This document shows, one piece after another, positions 1 to 7,041 of a stretch of DNA of 28,855 nt. The DNA lies in NCBI GenBank assembly GCA_012839395.1, contig DUNJ01000094.1, forward strand, positions 1 to 28,855. The letters are read 5' to 3'. Position 1 is the stretch's first letter. The number at the start of each line of letters is the position of its first letter. A program made the position numbers and the translations under genes. The notes under the pieces are model-generated. The model searched no databases and had not been told where the DNA came from. It saw only the letters and a program-made list of their open reading frames with translations. The stretch is from Tepidimicrobium sp. (GTDB lineage: Bacteria; Bacillota; Clostridia; Tissierellales; Tepidimicrobiaceae).

Positions 1-64
1 CCGCCATTCCCTTTCCCATGGCTCCAATGCCCCAAAGTATTACCTTTACCTTTTCGCCTTTCAT
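1..64 (-). CDS. N-terminus of a Rossmann-fold dehydrogenase, probable 2,4-diaminopentanoate dehydrogenase (partial)
   Basis: Only the first 21 codons are in the window; the gene runs off the left edge. The start ATG (62-64) has a strong Shine-Dalgarno AGGAGGT at 71-77. The visible peptide opens with a charged stretch, then a beta strand and the dinucleotide-binding turn GIGAMG, the N-terminus of an NAD(P)-dependent oxidoreductase. Its style resembles clostridial 2,4-diaminopentanoate dehydrogenase (Ord) of the oxidative ornithine pathway. That reading is supported by context: a consensus sigma-54 promoter directly upstream and a PAS-type sigma-54 activator as the preceding gene, an arrangement known for ornithine-degradation loci in Stickland fermenters. 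Any other GxGxxG dehydrogenase (for example of the dihydrodipicolinate reductase fold) is possible. The open frame and start are clear; the exact enzyme is inference. Confidence 0.5.
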   Translation of the reverse strand, partial: MKGEKVKVILWGIGAMGKGMA

Positions 65-109
65 AGCTACACCTCCTAAGATAATAATATCTTCCGTGAA
101 TAATATGTA

Positions 110-125
110 TGCAATTTAAGTGCCA
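110..125 (-). promoter_or_regulatory. Sigma-54 (-24/-12) promoter
   Basis: Read on the minus strand the site is TGGCAC-TTAAA-TTGCA, matching the sigma-54 consensus TGGCAC-N5-TTGCW with correct GG/GC spacing. Transcription would start about 12 bases beyond the GC, near position 99, leaving a leader of about 35 bases with the Shine-Dalgarno of the dehydrogenase. The activator encoded just upstream is the obvious partner. Confidence 0.9.
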
Positions 126-176
126 TATTCTGCACGTTTTTTTGACTTTTAATGTAGTTTTCTGTTGTTTTAACCA

Positions 177-223
177 TTATAGCAAAATAATTTGCATAGT
201 CCATGCAAATTATTTTGCTATAA
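177..223. promoter_or_regulatory. Perfect 21-bp inverted repeat, candidate enhancer (UAS) for the sigma-54 activator
   Basis: Two perfectly complementary 21-base arms (177-197 and 203-223) flank a 5-base centre; the inner part reads TTTGCAT-N5-ATGCAAA. The outer arm contains the stop codon (218-220) of the activator gene. The repeat lies about 50-100 bp upstream of the -24/-12 promoter, the usual place for the binding site of a bacterial enhancer-binding protein. It has no T-run on the exit side in the minus direction, so it does not look like a rho-independent terminator, although the RNA would fold into a strong hairpin. Confidence 0.7.
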
Positions 224-1615
224 CTCGTATTTCTTCATTTTGTACTGTAGGGATTGCCTTGTAATCCCCAATCTCTCTGCAGTTCGCGTTATATTGTTAT
301 TATACTTTTTCAAACCTTCCTTTATTATGTTTGCCTCTATTTTGTCCAAATAATCTGGAAGGGCCGAGTCCATAGCGCTTAGGCTAGATATTTTATTTCC
401 CCAATTCATATATTCAAAGGACACAAAATCCTCTCGCGTTAAATAGGCCTTATCATCAGCTATATAATTCATTGCCGATTCTATTACATTTTCCAACTCT
501 CTAACATTGCCCCTCCAATCATATCTATTAAACTTGTCCAATACATCATCTGCTATTCCAACCACATTTTTCCCCAATAGGGAATTATATTTATCTATGA
601 AATAATTGGATAACACAGGTATATCCTCCCTCCTCTCCCTTAGAGGAGGAATCCGCAAATAAATAACATTTAGCCTATAGTACAGATCTGCTCTTAAATT
701 GCCTTTTTCTATGCTCTCCATGGGCTCTTCATTGGTAGTAGCTATTATCCTAACATCTATGGGTATATCCTCCGTACCACCTATGCGCCTTATATATTCC
801 TCTTGAATAACCCTTAGAAGCTTCGCCTGAAGTCCATGAGACATAGAATTGATCTCATCTAATAGTAGCGTTCCCCCATTGGCCTGCTCAAATATCCCCT
901 CCCTTTTTACCGCTCCAGTAAATCCTCCCTTTTCAGTGCCAAACAATATTCCCTCTAATAAGGTTTCTGGAATAGCCGCACAATTTTGCGCAATAAATGG
1001 GGCATCCCTTCTTACCCCACCATAGTGTATGCTTTGAGCAAATAGCTCCTTTCCAGTTCCCGTTTCCCCATAGATTAACACCGATGAAGGGGAATCTTTG
1101 GCCCTCATAGCTACTTCGATGACCCTTTTTATGCTTTCAGATTCTCCTATTATATCTTTAAAAGTATAATGCCTAATTCCCCTACCAGATTTCCCGTAAT
1201 AATTTTCTCTCAGTTTACATTGTAAATCCATTAGCTTATTGGATAATCTATTGAGATAGGTTATATCCTTTGCTATCTCCAATGCCCCCACTATATCTCC
1301 ATTTAAAGTCAATGGAATGGTAGAATTCAAAGATGTTATACCTCGTCCTTTAAAATTTGTATATGTTTGGGTTTTATCCCAAATAGGCTCTCCAGTATTT
1401 AAAACCTTTATTAAAGTAGATGTATTTTCATTTAAACTTGGGAATATTTCTAGCAAATCCCTTTCCAATACCTGATAGGCAGATAGCCCTTCCAATTTCT
1501 CCATAGCTTCATTATATATTATGGTCCTTCTATCCTTGTCGATAACATGAACACCTACATCGATATGCCGCAAAATATTTTGCACTAGTATTTGGTCTAG
1601 ACCCAAACCCTCCAT
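218..1615 (-). CDS. Sigma-54-dependent transcriptional activator (PAS-AAA+-Fis)
   Basis: 465-residue enhancer-binding protein that would use ATP hydrolysis to open sigma-54 promoters. Domains: a PAS sensor at about residues 10-120; the AAA+ core at about 155-395 with Walker A GETGTGKE (183-190), a Walker B segment LLLDEI (about 250-255) and arginine-finger region RADLYYRLN; and a C-terminal Fis-type helix-turn-helix at about 425-463. The sigma-54-contacting loop reads GGFTGA (230-235) rather than the usual GAFTGA. The ATG follows AAGGGATG and lies 26 bases after pgeF, so the gene is probably co-transcribed with nrdR-pgeF. The next gene downstream has a textbook sigma-54 promoter and palindrome, so this protein is its likely activator. 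It resembles RocR/OrdR-type regulators of arginine/ornithine use; the PAS ligand is unknown. Confidence 0.9.
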   Translation of the reverse strand: MEGLGLDQILVQNILRHIDVGVHVIDKDRRTIIYNEAMEKLEGLSAYQVLERDLLEIFPSLNENTSTLIKVLNTGEPIWDKTQTYTNFKGRGITSLNSTIPLTLNGDIVGALEIAKDITYLNRLSNKLMDLQCKLRENYYGKSGRGIRHYTFKDIIGESESIKRVIEVAMRAKDSPSSVLIYGETGTGKELFAQSIHYGGVRRDAPFIAQNCAAIPETLLEGILFGTEKGGFTGAVKREGIFEQANGGTLLLDEINSMSHGLQAKLLRVIQEEYIRRIGGTEDIPIDVRIIATTNEEPMESIEKGNLRADLYYRLNVIYLRIPPLRERREDIPVLSNYFIDKYNSLLGKNVVGIADDVLDKFNRYDWRGNVRELENVIESAMNYIADDKAYLTREDFVSFEYMNWGNKISSLSAMDSALPDYLDKIEANIIKEGLKKYNNNITRTAERLGITRQSLQYKMKKYEL

Positions 1616-1641
1616 ATTATCATCCCTTTTACTTTAAATTT

Positions 1642-2391
1642 CTAAGCACCGCTCCTCAGTCCTATTGCGGTAACCATCCTTCCTTTGGTTCCACCTTCTT
1701 TCCTGTAGGAATGGAATTTGTCCACATTGCAGCTGGTACAAACTTCGGATACAATAATATTCTGCACCTCTATTCCCATATCCCTGGCTTGTAGATAATT
1801 AATCCTCCATAAATCTAATAATACCTTATCATCCTTTTCCACAAATATATTGGAAAAGTTGGGATACCTATTTTTAAACATCTCTACCAAATCCATTCCC
1901 ACTTCATAACAACACGGTCCTATAGATGGTCCTATTCCAACTAATATATCCTTAGCGTTGGAATTATAAACTCCCTTCATCTTATCGATCATATTCCTAG
2001 TCATATTTCCATAGGTTCCCCGCCATCCCCCATGTGCTACCCCAATGACCTTTTTATTAAGGTCCACAAAATATATGGGAACACAATCTGCATGATTGGT
2101 TGACAATATAATATTTGGCAAATCGGTTATAAGGCCATCCCCCTCCAACTTGGATAGTTTGTTAAAATCTTCATCATACGAATCTATTAAAACAACATCG
2201 GTACCATGTACCTGTCTTAAACTTATTCGATTGGACTTTGGCATATCCAAACATTTGGAAAGCTTTTCTGAAATATTTTCATTATTCCAGCCGATTCTAG
2301 ATGTAAATATATGCTCAACCCAATTTAGCTGGTTAAATCTTTTAAATTGATAATAGATCAACCCATTCTTAGTCTTCTCTATAATCTCCAT
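1642..2391 (-). CDS. pgeF: PgeF/YlmD, multi-copper-type purine nucleoside phosphorylase / polyphenol oxidase-family protein
   Basis: About 249 residues of the YfiH/LACC1 family. Family members are metal-containing cytosolic enzymes with purine nucleoside phosphorylase/adenosine deaminase activity, and E. coli PgeF edits L-Ser misincorporated in peptidoglycan. Diagnostic motifs are visible: HGTDV, HADCVPIYF, GVAHGGWRGT and GIGPSIGPCCYEVG, which carry the His/Cys metal ligands. The frame stays open to a TTG at 2403, but the ATG at 2391 is preferred because GAGGT (2397-2401) lies five bases in front of it and would otherwise be inside the gene. In Bacillus this gene (ylmD) follows sigE-sigG-ylmC, and the same order is kept here with nrdR inserted. 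It lies 19 bases after nrdR, so the two are likely co-transcribed. Family assignment is very secure; the substrate in this organism is inferred. Confidence 0.93.
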   Translation of the reverse strand: MEIIEKTKNGLIYYQFKRFNQLNWVEHIFTSRIGWNNENISEKLSKCLDMPKSNRISLRQVHGTDVVLIDSYDEDFNKLSKLEGDGLITDLPNIILSTNHADCVPIYFVDLNKKVIGVAHGGWRGTYGNMTRNMIDKMKGVYNSNAKDILVGIGPSIGPCCYEVGMDLVEMFKNRYPNFSNIFVEKDDKVLLDLWRINYLQARDMGIEVQNIIVSEVCTSCNVDKFHSYRKEGGTKGRMVTAIGLRSGA

Positions 2392-2410
2392 ATAGCACCT
2401 CAAATAATTT

Positions 2411-2863
2411 CTATTCTTCCAATAATTTTTTCAATTCCTCCATAAATGTATTAATGTCCTTAAACTGCCTGTAAACCGAGGCAAATCTCACATAAGCCAC
2501 CTCGTCCAAGTCCTTCAATTTACTCATTATAATCTCCCCAATGTGTTGACTAGTTACCTCCCTATCCATAGAATTATATAAATCCATTTCAATCTCGTCT
2601 ACTATGCTCTCTATGGCACTCAATGGTACTGGTCGCTTTTCACATGCCTTTAATATTCCCGCTATAGCCTTGTTTCTATCGTAGGGCTCTCTATTGCCAT
2701 CTTTTTTGATAATCAACAATGGTATGGACTCAGTCTTCTCATATGTGGTAAATCTTCTGGAACACTCTATGCATTCTCTTCTGCGCCTAATTGCTTGTCC
2801 CTCATCCGTTGGCCTTGAATCTACCACCTTGGTATCATAATAATTACAAAATGGACATCTCAT
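2411..2863 (-). CDS. nrdR: Transcriptional repressor NrdR
   Basis: About 150 residues. The N-terminal zinc ribbon has two CxxC pairs (CPFC near residue 3 and CIEC near residue 31) followed by FTTYE, and an ATP-cone domain covers about residues 45-135. NrdR senses (d)ATP through the ATP cone and represses ribonucleotide reductase genes by binding NrdR boxes. The frame opens upstream at 2884, but those seven codons encode the Shine-Dalgarno GGAGGT itself, so the ATG at 2863, giving the family-typical start MRCPFC, is the real start. A sigma-A promoter sits at 2900-2928, making nrdR the first gene of a probable nrdR-pgeF-activator transcript. No clear NrdR box was seen beside it. Confidence 0.96.
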   Translation of the reverse strand: MRCPFCNYYDTKVVDSRPTDEGQAIRRRRECIECSRRFTTYEKTESIPLLIIKKDGNREPYDRNKAIAGILKACEKRPVPLSAIESIVDEIEMDLYNSMDREVTSQHIGEIIMSKLKDLDEVAYVRFASVYRQFKDINTFMEELKKLLEE

Positions 2864-2899
2864 ATCAGTACCTCCAAAATCCATTTAATTGTATTTTTA

Positions 2900-2928
2900 A
2901 TTATATTATATAGCCCCCATAATGTCTA
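2900..2928 (-). promoter_or_regulatory. Sigma-A promoter for nrdR
   Basis: On the minus strand: -35 TAGACA (2923-2928), a 17-base spacer, -10 TATAAT (2900-2905). The start point would be near 2893, giving a leader of about 30 bases to the nrdR ATG. A second overlapping TATAAT at 2905-2910 lacks a properly spaced -35. Confidence 0.65.
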
Positions 2929-2931
2929 ATA

Positions 2932-3177
2932 TCATCTTTTTTTTGGATCTATATCCACTAGTATAGCATCCGTTCCAATCCTCACTATATTCTCCCAAGG
3001 GATAACAAGATCATCATTTTTCCCAAAGAGCCCCAATACTCTACTAGAATCAAATATAATAATGGCCGTGGCCTTTTCCTCCTTCAAGTCTAGTTCAAAA
3101 TCATAGATAAGCCCAATCTTAGAACCATCCCTTATGTTTATAACTTCCTTGTCCCTCATCTCAGATAGTCTAATCAT
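2932..3177 (-). CDS. ylmC: YlmC/YmxH-family PRC-barrel sporulation protein
   Basis: Small protein of 81 residues with one PRC-barrel domain filling its length. The signature pattern is an opening with RLSEMRDKEVINI, then GSKIGLIYDFELD, with a VIPWENIVRIG segment near the end. The family is conserved next to sigG in spore formers and one Bacillus/Clostridium branch is annotated YlmC/YmxH; the biochemical role is unknown. The ATG is preceded by GGGGTGAT. It lies 79 bases downstream of sigG, and the interval can fold into a hairpin whose 3' arm overlaps the ribosome binding site. The position next to sigG suggests expression during sporulation, but this is inference. Confidence 0.88.
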   Translation of the reverse strand: MIRLSEMRDKEVINIRDGSKIGLIYDFELDLKEEKATAIIIFDSSRVLGLFGKNDDLVIPWENIVRIGTDAILVDIDPKKR

Positions 3178-3185
3178 AATATCAC

Positions 3186-3227
3186 CCCATCAATGCCTTT
3201 TAATATATATATTAAGGAAGCGATGGG
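3186..3227 (-). promoter_or_regulatory. Imperfect hairpin in front of ylmC, overlapping its ribosome binding site
   Basis: CCCATC (minus strand, 3227-3222) pairs with GATGGG (3191-3186), and inner segments CCTT/AAGG flank a palindromic TAATATATATATTA. The GATGGG arm continues directly into the GGGGTGAT Shine-Dalgarno of ylmC. The fold could hide the ribosome binding site in read-through RNA from sigG; there is no T-run, so termination is unlikely. Confidence 0.35.
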
Positions 3228-3256
3228 AAATATGACATATTATAAATATTCATGCT

Positions 3257-4030
3257 TTAAATAAACTTCCTCATCTCCCTCAACGCATTTTTTTCTAACC
3301 TGGATACTTGTGCCTGTGAAATCCCAATTTCATCTGCAACTTCCATCTGTGTTTTCCCTTCATAAAATCTGAGATTTAGAATAAGCTTTTCCCTATCATT
3401 CAACTTATCGATTGCCTCCCTCAATGCAATCTCCTCGAGCCACACCTCATCTTCCGATTCCTCATCCTTTACCTGATCCATCACAAATATAGCATCCCCA
3501 CTATCGTGATATATAGGCTCAAATAAGGAGATAGGTTCTTGAATAGCATCCAATGCAAATACTATCTCCTCCTTAGGCATATTTAGTTCCTCAGATATAT
3601 CCATAATGGTTGGCTCTTTTAAGTTCTTGCTTACCAATTGATCCCTAGCCTGCAAAGCTTTATATGCTATATCCCTTAAGGATCTACTAACTCTTATCGA
3701 ATTATTATCCCTTAAATACCTCCTAATCTCCCCAATTATCATAGGTACTGCATATGTGGAAAACCTTACATTTTTACTTAAATCAAAATTATCTATAGCT
3801 TTTATCAATCCTATACATCCCACTTGAAATAGGTCGTCTACGTTCTCGCCCCTCCTATTGAATCGTTGAATTATACTCAATACCAGCCTTAGATTTCCCT
3901 GTACAAACTCATCCCTAGCCTCCATATCCCCTGCCTTGATCCTTACAAATAATTCCTGCATCTCTTCGTTCGTAAGTACTGGTAATTTAGATGTATTAAC
4001 ACCACAAATCTCTACCTTATTTGTGTACAC
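3257..4030 (-). CDS. sigG: RNA polymerase sporulation sigma factor SigmaG
   Basis: 257 residues, the usual SigmaG length. The N-terminus VEICGVNTSKLPVL is the characteristic SigmaG signature. Region 2 carries NLRLVL, DDLFQVGCIGLIKAIDNFD and RFSTYAVPMIIGEIRRYLRD; region 3 has SLRDIAYKALQARDQL; region 4 ends with the helix-turn-helix DEIGISQAQVSRLEK. SigmaG directs late forespore transcription after engulfment. The start is a GTG at 4030 preceded by AAAGGA; no in-frame ATG exists nearby that would preserve the conserved N-terminus. It lies 97 bases behind sigE, long enough for its own forespore promoter, as in Bacillus. Confidence 0.98.
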   Translation of the reverse strand: MYTNKVEICGVNTSKLPVLTNEEMQELFVRIKAGDMEARDEFVQGNLRLVLSIIQRFNRRGENVDDLFQVGCIGLIKAIDNFDLSKNVRFSTYAVPMIIGEIRRYLRDNNSIRVSRSLRDIAYKALQARDQLVSKNLKEPTIMDISEELNMPKEEIVFALDAIQEPISLFEPIYHDSGDAIFVMDQVKDEESEDEVWLEEIALREAIDKLNDREKLILNLRFYEGKTQMEVADEIGISQAQVSRLEKNALREMRKFI

Positions 4031-4052
4031 CTACTTCATTCCTTTCGCCATT

Positions 4053-4080
4053 TATTGCCCCTTTCATATAAAATTATTAC
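4053..4080 (-). promoter_or_regulatory. Possible SigmaF/SigmaG-type promoter of sigG
   Basis: In the sigE-sigG gap the minus strand has GTAAT (4076-4080) and, about 15-16 bases on, GGGCAATAA (4053-4061), which loosely fits the SigmaF pattern GYATA / GGNNANAHTR. Bacillus sigG is known to be transcribed from such a promoter. The -35 match is imperfect. Confidence 0.35.
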
Positions 4081-4127
4081 CTCTAAGGATTATTTTATTC
4101 AATTTTTATCTGTTAAAGATATCCATA

Positions 4128-4841
4128 TTAAATCAATCTGGCTATCTCCTTTTTCAGCCTTTTAATTATCCTCTTTTCTAATCTCGATATATAGGATTGG
4201 GATATTCCTAACCTATCGGCTACCTCTTTTTGGGTTCTCTCCTTCTCATCATTAAGGCCAAAACGCAATTTTACGATAGTTTTTTCCCTTCCAGAAAGCT
4301 TATCGATTGCTATATTTAAAAGTTCCCTGTCCACTTCCTTTTCTAAAAATTTAAATATAATATCTGCATCCGTTCCCAATATGTCGGATAACAATAATTC
4401 ATTTCCATCCCAGTCTACATTGAGAGGTTCATCAAAAGAAACCTCCGATTTCAGCTTGTTATTTCTCCTTAAATACATTAGAATCTCGTTTTCTATGCAT
4501 TTAGATGCGTAGGTAGCCAGTTTAATATTCCTCTCCGGATTAAAGGTATTCACAGCTTTTATTAGTCCGATAGTTCCAATAGATATTAAATCTTCAATGC
4601 ATATACCTGTATTTTCAAATTTCCTGGCTATATATACCACCAACCTTAAGTTTCTCTCTATTAAGACGCTCTTGATAGAATCGTCATATTTCAACTGCTT
4701 AATAAAATAACTTTCCTCATCTGGATTTAGCGGCGGTGGTAGCACCTCCCCACTCCCTATATAATAGATACCATCCAATAAATTGAGTTTTTTCAATAAC
4801 CTATAAAAAAGCAACCTCACTTTAATACCTTTTTCCTTCAT
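4128..4841 (-). CDS. sigE: RNA polymerase sporulation sigma factor SigmaE precursor
   Basis: 237 residues. A hydrophobic/basic N-terminal pro-region (about residues 1-27) ends at the conserved YYIG, followed by LPPPL, where SpoIIGA cleaves pro-SigmaE. The body shows sigma-70 region 2 (ERNLRLVVYIARKFENTG, EDLISIGTIGLIKAVNTF, YASKCIENEILMYLRR), the family-typical SFDEPLNVDWDGNELLLSD, and the C-terminal HTH RLGISQSYISRLEKRIIK. SigmaE is the early mother-cell sigma factor. The ATG at 4841 lies 12 bases after spoIIGA; protease and substrate are thus co-transcribed, as in the Bacillus spoIIG operon. Confidence 0.98.
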   Translation of the reverse strand: MKEKGIKVRLLFYRLLKKLNLLDGIYYIGSGEVLPPPLNPDEESYFIKQLKYDDSIKSVLIERNLRLVVYIARKFENTGICIEDLISIGTIGLIKAVNTFNPERNIKLATYASKCIENEILMYLRRNNKLKSEVSFDEPLNVDWDGNELLLSDILGTDADIIFKFLEKEVDRELLNIAIDKLSGREKTIVKLRFGLNDEKERTQKEVADRLGISQSYISRLEKRIIKRLKKEIARLI

Positions 4842-4853
4842 AAGCCATACCTC

Positions 4854-5750
4854 CTACCCCAATATTTCAGGATGCAATAACCCCCTATATTCTTCATCCT
4901 CAGCCAATCTATCATTATAGATCGCCACCACTATATCGCTTCTTAGTTCCTTAAGTTCATCATCTAGATTGACCCTTATCCTATCAGGCTTAAAGCCTAT
5001 CAATATACCATTGTCATTTCCTATAGACTTAAAAGGTATCAATCTAAAGCTAATTTCCTCCCCCACCTTCTCCATCATATGGATCATAATATCAAGATCC
5101 AATTCCTTCCCATAGGAATAGATGTCTCTAATCAGTCCAGGTAAAATCCCTTTTAAAGCTCCATATTCTACAATTACAACCGGCAGTTGAGAAATAGGCT
5201 CCTTCAAGGAATTGCCCGTATCGATCAATGCCAATAGCTCCACCTTTTGATCATTAAGCTCTATAATCATATTGGTAATACATCGCTCCCTACTAAATCT
5301 TCCACGATGAAAGCTTAATATGTACTTTATCAGTATAATAGCCAACGCTATACCAATTACAAGGAACTTCACCAATTGTTCTTGACTATTAAAAGAAAAA
5401 TTGGTGAAATTAAGGCTGTTGTTTAATATATAGAAAATACCTATTACTGAACCTGCAAATGCAAACGACACCATGTAGAAGGCCGATATCTGCTTCAAAA
5501 ATAATTTCAACCGTGCCGGGTTGAATGCTAATATGATCATCAATACTGAAATTGAAAATTTAATGGAGAACTTGACCATAAATTGCAATGGGGGAAAAAA
5601 GGCCACCAGAGTATATAAAGAGCCTATCAACGCTGCTATAAATATCCTAAATTTGCTGGTTTCTGTTCTTGTAATACCCTTGGTGACATATAGTATAATA
5701 AGATTGACTATAATATTTTCTATTAATAGGTATTCAATGTATATATACAA
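4854..5750 (-). CDS. spoIIGA: Sporulation sigma-E factor processing peptidase SpoIIGA
   Basis: 298 residues. The N-terminal half (about 1-147) holds about five hydrophobic membrane spans; the C-terminal half is an aspartic-protease-like domain with the active-site motif DTGN (177-180, DSGN in Bacillus), then IPFKSIG and a terminal LHPEIL. SpoIIGA sits in the sporulation septum and, triggered by forespore SpoIIR, removes the pro-sequence of SigmaE, encoded next. Overall sequence similarity to Bacillus is low, but topology, motif and position are diagnostic. The start is TTG at 5750, seven bases after GGGGG; no ATG fits. A -10 element lies at 5782-5787. Confidence 0.95.
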   Translation of the reverse strand: MYIYIEYLLIENIIVNLIILYVTKGITRTETSKFRIFIAALIGSLYTLVAFFPPLQFMVKFSIKFSISVLMIILAFNPARLKLFLKQISAFYMVSFAFAGSVIGIFYILNNSLNFTNFSFNSQEQLVKFLVIGIALAIILIKYILSFHRGRFSRERCITNMIIELNDQKVELLALIDTGNSLKEPISQLPVVIVEYGALKGILPGLIRDIYSYGKELDLDIMIHMMEKVGEEISFRLIPFKSIGNDNGILIGFKPDRIRVNLDDELKELRSDIVVAIYNDRLAEDEEYRGLLHPEILG

Positions 5751-5781
5751 AAGAATACCCCCTTATAATAATGTTCTATTA

Positions 5782-5787
5782 ATTATA
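5782..5787 (-). promoter_or_regulatory. -10 element of the spoIIGA-sigE promoter
   Basis: A consensus TATAAT on the minus strand, about 35 bases upstream of the spoIIGA TTG, with no good -35 at 17 bases. That fits an activator-dependent promoter; in Bacillus spoIIG is driven by Spo0A~P with SigmaA. TGTC cores lie upstream (for example TTTGTC on the plus strand near 5842), but no full TGTCGAA 0A box was found. Confidence 0.5.
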
Positions 5788-5860
5788 CCTATTCAAAAGA
5801 CATACCATTTATGTATATTATATATGGACTGTCTATGGAAATTTGTCAGTTTTTAGGCAA

Positions 5861-5898
5861 CAAAAAAACGTATCTCTAATACGAGAAACGTTTTTTGT
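5861..5898 (-). terminator. Rho-independent terminator after ftsZ
   Basis: Minus-strand stem ACGT-T-TCTC / GAGA-T-ACGT with one T-T mismatch, extended by A-run/T-run pairing and followed by TTTTTTTG. It lies 19 bases after the ftsZ stop and closes the dcw cluster before the sporulation operon. The flanking A and T runs make it potentially bidirectional. Confidence 0.8.
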
Positions 5899-5916
5899 CA
5901 TCTTTATATGAGATTT

Positions 5917-6993
5917 TTAATCCTTTTTCCTCAAAAATGTAGGTATATCCAAATCGTCTAGCGAAAAGTCATTAGCTGCCGTGGTTTCTTCATCCATTTC
6001 AACCCCATCAATAGGAATATCCCTTAAACGACTAGGTCTATCCGACTCAAATCCTGTCGCAATAACTGTTATCTTTATTTCATCTTTTAGTTCTTCTTCT
6101 ATCCCAGCACCAAATATTATATTTGCATCCTGGTCTACAGCTTGTCTTATCAAATCGGCTGCTTCGTTTACCTCGAATAGCCCTAAATCCTCTCCACCCG
6201 TAATATTCAACAGCACTGCCTTAGCCCCGTTAATCGATGTCTCCAGCAACGGGCTCTTAATAGCCTGCTTAGCAGCTTCAACAGCCCTATTTTCCCCAGA
6301 GGCTCGTCCAATGCCCATATGTGCTATACCCTGATCATGCATTATAGTCTTCACATCGGCAAAATCCAGATTGATAAGATTGGGAACGGCAATCAAGTCC
6401 GATATTCCCTGTATTCCCTGTTTAAGTACCTCATCTGCCATCATAAAGGCTTCCATCATAGTGGTCTTTTTCTCCGCCACTTGAAGCAACCTATCATTGG
6501 GTATGGTAACCAATGTATCAACCTTATCCTTTAGTTCTTTTAGCCCCATTTCAGCATGATTGGTTCTTCTTTTTCCCTCGAAGGTAAAAGGCTTTGTCAC
6601 AACCCCCACCGTCAAGATCCCAAGGTCCTTGGCCACCTCTGCAACTATAGGTGCAGCGCCTGTCCCTGTTCCTCCGCCCATACCAGCAGTTATGAAAACC
6701 ATATCGGCTTCCTTTAAGGATTCTGTTATCTCGTTTCTATTTTCTTCTGCTGCCTTCATCCCTATCTCTGGATTTGCACCAGCCCCTAAACCCTTGGTAA
6801 GTTTCTCTCCTATCTGTAGTTTGTACTCAGCCTTTGATGAATTAAGGGCCTGTTTATCAGTATTAATAGCAATGAACTCGATTCCTGCCACACCACAATC
6901 TATCATTCTATTTACTGCATTATTACCTCCACCACCAATACCAACAACTTTTATCCTAGCAAATCCTTCCACATCAACGTCAAAATCAAACAA
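5917..6993 (-). CDS. ftsZ: Cell division protein FtsZ
   Basis: About 358 residues. Tubulin-like GTPase that polymerises into the division ring. Visible are GIGGGGNNAVNRM near the N-terminus, the GTP-binding signature GGGTGTG (about 106-112), the T7-loop side NLINLDFADV, and the conserved C-terminal peptide DIPTFLRKK that binds membrane tethers such as SepF or FtsA. The frame opens at 7023 and has an ATG at 7014 without a ribosome binding site. A strong GGAGGAGG at 7002-7009 points to the TTG at 6993, which gives the family-typical beginning FDFDVD. ftsA is absent, so another anchor (probably SepF, not in this window) must tether FtsZ. A possible private promoter lies at 7042-7070. Confidence 0.98.
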   Translation of the reverse strand: MFDFDVDVEGFARIKVVGIGGGGNNAVNRMIDCGVAGIEFIAINTDKQALNSSKAEYKLQIGEKLTKGLGAGANPEIGMKAAEENRNEITESLKEADMVFITAGMGGGTGTGAAPIVAEVAKDLGILTVGVVTKPFTFEGKRRTNHAEMGLKELKDKVDTLVTIPNDRLLQVAEKKTTMMEAFMMADEVLKQGIQGISDLIAVPNLINLDFADVKTIMHDQGIAHMGIGRASGENRAVEAAKQAIKSPLLETSINGAKAVLLNITGGEDLGLFEVNEAADLIRQAVDQDANIIFGAGIEEELKDEIKITVIATGFESDRPSRLRDIPIDGVEMDEETTAANDFSLDDLDIPTFLRKKD

Positions 6994-7041
6994 ATCCTCA
7001 ACCTCCTCCTTCATTAAATTCAAAATTTCTTATTGGAGATA

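Noticed and set aside
177..223. Rho-independent terminator of the sigma-54 activator gene
   Set aside because: The palindrome lacks a T-tract on the exit side, is AT-rich, and sits at enhancer distance from a sigma-54 promoter.
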